Assembly: GCA_020216625.1 (NCBI GenBank)
Contig: JAIUYB010000040.1
Coordinates: 1 to 10,834 of the forward strand
Reading direction: 5' to 3'
From: Desulfarculus sp.
GTDB lineage: Bacteria > Desulfobacterota > Desulfarculia > Desulfarculales > Desulfarculaceae
Length of the DNA stretch: 10,834 nt
A program made the translations under genes and the position numbers. Within the stretch, counting starts at the first letter, position 1. Each line of letters opens with the position of its first letter. This document shows positions 9,083-10,834 of the stretch, one piece after another. The notes under the pieces were generated by a model, which was given only the letters and a program-made list of their open reading frames with translations, did not search any database and was not told the DNA's origin.

Positions 9083-9505
9083 TTATTCGTGGCGCATGAT
9101 GGTCACCGCCCGCAGGGTGACGGTGGCCATTTCGCCAGGCACCAAGTTGCTCAACACTGGGAACCGGTAGGGGCTGGTTACGGTGACCCGGACCTGGGTC
9201 CCGGAGGTGCCGTCGGCGCCGACGGTGGTCACGTTGAGCTGGCCCGGGTAGCCGGCTTGGGTGAGGTAATTGCGCACCGTTTGCTCCACCTGGGCGGCGC
9301 TGTTGCTGGCGTCATTGAGCAGGCTGGCCAGGCGCGCGCCCTCGCGGCTGGCGCTGACCAGCATTTGGCGCTGGAACCAGGCCCCGCCCAACTCCACCAC
9401 CCCGAAAACCAGGATCAGGAAGAAGGGCAGGAACAGGGCGAACTCCACCGCCACCGAACCCCGCGCGCCCCGGATCAGCCGGGCGATTTCGGCACCAGGA
9501 TTCAT
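9083..9505 (-). CDS. tadE: TadE-type pseudopilin / minor pilin
   Basis: The 140-residue protein has a prepilin-like N-terminus: Gly16 followed by SVAVEF, with Glu at +5 and Phe at +6, then a hydrophobic stretch (residues 20-41). This fits TadE-family pseudopilins, which the Flp prepilin peptidase processes and which are needed for fibre assembly. The mature domain is a small region ending in strand-like sequence (QVRVTVTSPY, ATVTLRAVTIM), as in the TadE-like family. The ATG overlaps the tadV stop (ATGA), and a G-rich ribosome binding site (GTTGGTGGGGG) precedes it. The same frame is open upstream to about 9982, but that part is antisense to nothing and out of frame with tadV, so the shorter start is correct. 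Seventeen bases separate it from cpaB. Confidence 0.88.
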   Translation of the reverse strand: MNPGAEIARLIRGARGSVAVEFALFLPFFLILVFGVVELGGAWFQRQMLVSASREGARLASLLNDASNSAAQVEQTVRNYLTQAGYPGQLNVTTVGADGTSGTQVRVTVTSPYRFPVLSNLVPGEMATVTLRAVTIMRHE

Positions 9506-10071
9506 GCCACCCCCACCAACCGCGCCCAGGCCGCGCCCAGGGCCACCGCCACCCCGTAGGGCAGCTCCAAGCGGCCGGCGTCCAGCCGCCAAGCCGCCGG
9601 TCCGCCGGCCAGGACCAGGCCTCGCCGGGCCAAAACCAGGCGGAGCAGGGCCAGGACCCCACCGCAGAGCAGGGTGGCCAGCAAGAATTGCAGCGAGCCC
9701 CAGGGAGAGAGGAAAGTGGCCAGGGAGCCCAGGGCCTTGACGTCGCCCGCGCCCACCGCGCCCAGGAAAAAGAAGACCGCCATCAGGCAGAAGATCATGC
9801 CCCCGGCCAACAGAGACCAGCCCAGGCCGGCCGCGCCCTGCGCGGCCAGGGACCAGGTCAAACCGCAAAGGGCGGTGATGGCGGTCAGGAAATTGGGGAT
9901 GCGACGGCTGGCCAGGTCGCAGGCGGCCATGACCAGGGAAAGCCAGAGGAAAACCGCGCCGTCGGGCGGCAGGGCCCACCAAAGAGGGGGAAGGGCGAAA
10001 ACGGCTGGGAGGAGGCCCCCCGCGGAGCCCCCCAGCCAGGCCAGCACGTTACTCTGCCCGCGAACGTGCAT
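9502..10071 (-). CDS. tadV: Prepilin peptidase TadV/CpaA (A24 family)
   Basis: This 189-residue inner-membrane aspartic protease should cleave the leaders of Flp and the TadE pseudopilin. Both expected catalytic aspartates are visible: D52 in CDLASRRIPN and D110 in the GAGDVK (GxGD) motif. The rest is mostly hydrophobic, with several membrane segments (about residues 10-50, 62-107 and 126-150). It is a short version lacking the N-terminal methylase domain of PilD, as usual in Tad loci. It begins 36 bases after flp with only a weak ribosome binding site, possibly folded in a hairpin. Its TGA stop overlaps the tadE ATG as ATGA. A slightly later start cannot be excluded. Confidence 0.93.
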   Translation of the reverse strand: MHVRGQSNVLAWLGGSAGGLLPAVFALPPLWWALPPDGAVFLWLSLVMAACDLASRRIPNFLTAITALCGLTWSLAAQGAAGLGWSLLAGGMIFCLMAVFFFLGAVGAGDVKALGSLATFLSPWGSLQFLLATLLCGGVLALLRLVLARRGLVLAGGPAAWRLDAGRLELPYGVAVALGAAWARLVGVA

Positions 10072-10089
10072 GGCTTGGAACTCCCAGCC
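10072..10089 (-). other. Possible RNA hairpin abutting the tadV start codon
   Basis: The minus strand GGCTGGGAGTTCCAAGCC can fold with four outer pairs, one G-A mismatch, two more pairs and a four-base loop, ending directly before the tadV ATG. The only nearby ribosome-binding-like sequence (GGGAG) is partly inside the stem. It could lower TadV synthesis relative to pilin or protect the flp message end. There is no U-tract, so it is not a terminator. The fold was made by eye and is short. Confidence 0.3.
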
Positions 10090-10107
10090 AGCCTCTACCG
10101 TCCTTCC

Positions 10108-10287
10108 CTAGTTTCCGCCCTGCAGAGCGGTGGTGGCGTTGGTGATGTTGGTGGAGACCTGGCCGCCCAGGGTGAAGGCGGCCGCGGCGATCCCGGCCCC
10201 GATCAGGGCCAGCAACAGGGCGTACTCCACCGCGCTGATGCCGGACTCCTCACGGAACAGCTTCTTCACTTGCGCCAAAAACTGCAT
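10108..10287 (-). CDS. flp: Flp-family type IVb major pilin
   Basis: This 59-residue prepilin is the structural subunit of the Flp pilus fibre. A short basic leader (residues 1-16, ending EESG) is followed by the class IVb processing motif: cleavage is expected after Gly16, with Glu at mature position 5 (E21) and Tyr at position 6 (Y22), as in Flp pilins. A hydrophobic segment of about 20 residues (AVEYALLLALIGAGIAAAAF) follows, then a short polar tail rich in Thr and Asn. The mature protein would be about 43 residues, normal for Flp. It is first in the operon, right after a sigma-54 promoter and a strong ribosome binding site, as expected for the most abundant product. TadV, the next gene, should cleave it. 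The start was chosen from the ribosome binding site and the normal leader length. Confidence 0.95.
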   Translation of the reverse strand: MQFLAQVKKLFREESGISAVEYALLLALIGAGIAAAAFTLGGQVSTNITNATTALQGGN

Positions 10288-10290
10288 GGT

Positions 10291-10297
10291 TACCCTC
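10291..10297 (-). promoter_or_regulatory. Strong ribosome binding site of flp
   Basis: The minus strand reads AAGGAGGGTAACC and then ATG, a near-perfect Shine-Dalgarno with six to seven bases between GGAGG and the start codon. This fixes the pilin start at 10287 rather than at the in-frame ATG at 10365, which overlaps the sigma-54 promoter and lies upstream of the predicted transcription start. Confidence 0.85.
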
Positions 10298-10349
10298 CTT
10301 GTGCTTAGACTATGACTTGCATGGGTTGAAGTGTTTGCTCGCCTATAGG

Positions 10350-10364
10350 GCAAAAGCGGTGCCA
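10350..10364 (-). promoter_or_regulatory. Sigma-54 (-24/-12) promoter of the flp-tad operon
   Basis: The minus strand reads TTGGCACCGCTTTTGCC across 10365-10349, matching TGGCAC-N5-TTGC with the obligatory GG and GC separated by exactly ten bases. The predicted transcription start is about position 10338, giving a 5' leader of about 50 bases before the flp ATG. It is the only recognisable core promoter I saw upstream of flp. It requires an ATP-dependent activator, and one is encoded immediately upstream. Confidence 0.88.
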
Positions 10365-10406
10365 AACCGGAAAAGCCATTGAAAACGGAAGAGATGTGAA
10401 AGGAAT

Positions 10407-10423
10407 GTAGCTATAAGTAGCTA
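10407..10423 (+). repeat. 7-bp direct repeat GTAGCTA with 10-bp phasing
   Basis: GTAGCTA occurs at 10407-10413 and again at 10417-10423, exactly ten bases apart, so both copies face the same side of the helix. Each contains the palindrome TAGCTA. It sits between the putative IHF site and the sigma-54 core, roughly 70-85 bases upstream of the predicted start. It could be a second regulator's binding site; no known protein is assigned, and chance is not excluded. Confidence 0.35.
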
Positions 10424-10425
10424 AT

Positions 10426-10438
10426 AATCAGATAGTTA
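10426..10438 (+). promoter_or_regulatory. Putative IHF binding site
   Basis: AATCAGATAGTTA matches the IHF consensus WATCARNNNNTTR at every defined position. It lies in an AT-rich stretch about 88-100 bases upstream of the predicted sigma-54 transcription start, between the dyad array and the core promoter. That is where IHF commonly bends DNA so that an enhancer-bound activator can reach the sigma-54 holoenzyme. Short consensus matches occur by chance in AT-rich DNA, so the location is as important to the call as the match. Confidence 0.55.
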
Positions 10439-10486
10439 TGAAAAGGCTGGAAACTGTGGGTGATTTGTGTGGGGAAAAGTGACGGC

Positions 10487-10545
10487 GATTACGATTTGGG
10501 AATTACCCGCGTAGATTACGATCTTGTAATTACGAAAACGTAATT
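10487..10545 (-). promoter_or_regulatory. Array of four overlapping 17-18 bp dyads, probable enhancer (UAS) for the adjacent activator
   Basis: Read on the minus strand, four overlapping dyads start at 10545, 10531, 10517 and 10504. Dyad 1 is a perfect inverted repeat, AATTACGTTTTCGTAATT. Dyad 2 is AATTACAAGATCGTAATC. Dyad 3 is AATCTACGCGGGTAATT and dyad 4 is AATTCCCAAATCGTAATC. The right half-site GTAAT recurs at 10533, 10519, 10506 and 10492, with steps of 14, 13 and 14 bases, and each right half overlaps the left half of the next dyad. The array lies about 150-207 bases upstream of the predicted transcription start, the usual distance for NtrC-type enhancers. Binding by the neighbouring activator is inferred. 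Dyad 1 could also form an RNA hairpin, but it is AT-rich and has no U-tract after it, so a terminator is less likely. Confidence 0.65.
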
Positions 10546-10562
10546 TGTGATCTGGGCTGTGG

Positions 10563-10834
10563 CTAGCGGCGGCGGCGGCGGGAATCCAGCTGAGGATGGT
10601 GGAGGTCCAGGCGGTCCAGCTTGTAGGACAGGGCCCGAGGGGTGATGCCCAGTAACACCGCGGCCTGGTTTTGCACCCAGCCGGCCCGTTCCAGGGCGGC
10701 CAGGATGACGCGCCTCTCCACCTCCTCCAGGTTCAGAGTGTCCAGGCTGAGCAGGGCGCGGTTGTCGGCGGACGGGTGGTCGAGATGGGTTGTGGTGGGC
10801 AACAGGCCCAGGTCTTGGGGCGTGATCTGCTCCC
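10563..10834 (-). CDS. Sigma-54-dependent transcriptional activator, C-terminal part (5' end outside window)
   Basis: Only the last 89 residues are visible; the frame is open to the right edge, so an apparent TTG start at 10802 is not the real start. The visible part begins EQITPQDLGLLP, the linker that typically joins the AAA+ domain to the DNA-binding domain in NtrC/NifA-type enhancer-binding proteins. It ends with a Fis-type helix-turn-helix at visible residues about 36-75 (EEVERRVILAALERAG, then NQAAVLLGITPRALSYKL). The last five residues are arginines. From family knowledge, such proteins bind upstream enhancers and use ATP to open sigma-54 promoters. The gene ends 275 bases before flp on the same strand, and a sigma-54 promoter and a dyad array lie in that gap, so I infer that it activates the pilus operon. 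The sensory domain and the GAFTGA loop lie outside the window. The family call is firm; the target is inference. Confidence 0.9.
   Translation of the reverse strand, partial: EQITPQDLGLLPTTTHLDHPSADNRALLSLDTLNLEEVERRVILAALERAGWVQNQAAVLLGITPRALSYKLDRLDLHHPQLDSRRRRR

Larger units (their letters stand above)
10288..10562 (-). promoter_or_regulatory. Regulatory intergenic region upstream of flp
   Basis: This 275-base gap is markedly richer in A and T than the rest of the window and contains no credible gene. In transcription order it holds the array of AATTAC/GTAATY dyads (10545-10487), an IHF consensus match (10438-10426), a direct repeat of GTAGCTA in the plus-strand reading (10423-10407), a sigma-54 core promoter (10364-10350), a leader of about 50 bases, and a strong ribosome binding site. 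This order of enhancer, bend site and -24/-12 core is the standard layout of a sigma-54 control region. I see no U-tract terminator for the upstream activator gene, so read-through into flp remains possible. Confidence 0.8.

Noticed and set aside
9506..9982. N-terminal extension of the tadE frame back to 9982
   Set aside because: It lies in another frame of tadV, is Gly/Arg/Pro-rich, and would place the prepilin motif far inside the protein. The ATG at 9505 gives a normal TadE leader.
10288..10365. 26-residue N-terminal extension of the pilin from an ATG at 10365
   Set aside because: That ATG overlaps the sigma-54 core promoter, lies upstream of the predicted transcription start and lacks a ribosome binding site; the ATG at 10287 has an ideal one.
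10380..10480. Possible CRISPR, attachment site or small RNA gene in the AT-rich gap
   Set aside because: There are no regularly spaced long repeats with unique spacers, no tRNA-like fold and no integrase nearby; the AT-richness is explained by the regulatory layout.
10528..10545. Perfect inverted repeat as a transcription terminator of the activator gene
   Set aside because: The stem is AT-rich and no run of T follows on the minus strand. Its half-sites also recur as an array, which fits protein binding better.

Overview
The window is almost entirely one Tad/Flp pilus (tight adherence, type IVc) assembly operon. It is read leftward on the minus strand, starts near position 10338 and runs off the left edge. 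At the right edge is the 3' end of a gene for a sigma-54-dependent (NtrC/NifA-type) activator on the same strand. Base composition is very GC-rich with strong third-position bias. The pairing of a Tad operon with a canonical -24/-12 promoter and an enhancer-binding protein, together with the gene order, fits a high-GC former deltaproteobacterium (Desulfobacterota or relatives). No taxonomic marker is present, so this is an inference of low to moderate confidence.

Layout in transcription order, right to left: activator C-terminus (10834-10563, partial); AT-rich regulatory intergenic region (10562-10288); flp major pilin (10287-10108); tadV/cpaA prepilin peptidase (10071-9502); tadE minor pilin (9505-9083); cpaB/rcpC (9065-8130); cpaC/rcpA secretin (8160-6709); tadG-like protein (6725-5661); cpaE/tadZ (5650-4511, GTG start); cpaF/tadA ATPase (4514-3159); tadB (3162-2197); tadC (2190-1246); tadD TPR lipoprotein (1232-1, continuing past the left edge). 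Adjacent genes overlap by 4 to 31 bases or are separated by at most 36 bases, so this is one translationally coupled operon with no recognisable internal terminator.

Together the genes encode a complete machine. Flp is the fibre subunit and TadE and TadG are minor or accessory pilin-like proteins. TadV cleaves the prepilins. CpaF powers assembly through the TadB/TadC inner-membrane platform, and CpaE localises the apparatus. CpaC forms the outer-membrane channel, CpaB is its periplasmic partner, and TadD is the outer-membrane lipoprotein expected to help the secretin. TadF and RcpB are not seen in the window.

The most informative non-coding part is the 275-base gap upstream of flp. It holds a consensus-quality sigma-54 promoter, an exact match to the IHF consensus about 90-100 bases upstream of the predicted start, a helically phased 7-bp direct repeat, and further upstream an array of four overlapping 17-18 bp dyads of the form AATTAC-N6-GTAATY with a 13-14 bp period. 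The adjacent activator gene is the obvious candidate to bind that array. This looks like a self-contained sigma-54/IHF/enhancer switch for Tad pili.

Long open frames on the plus strand (up to about 750 codons) are antisense shadows of GC-rich genes and are not annotated.
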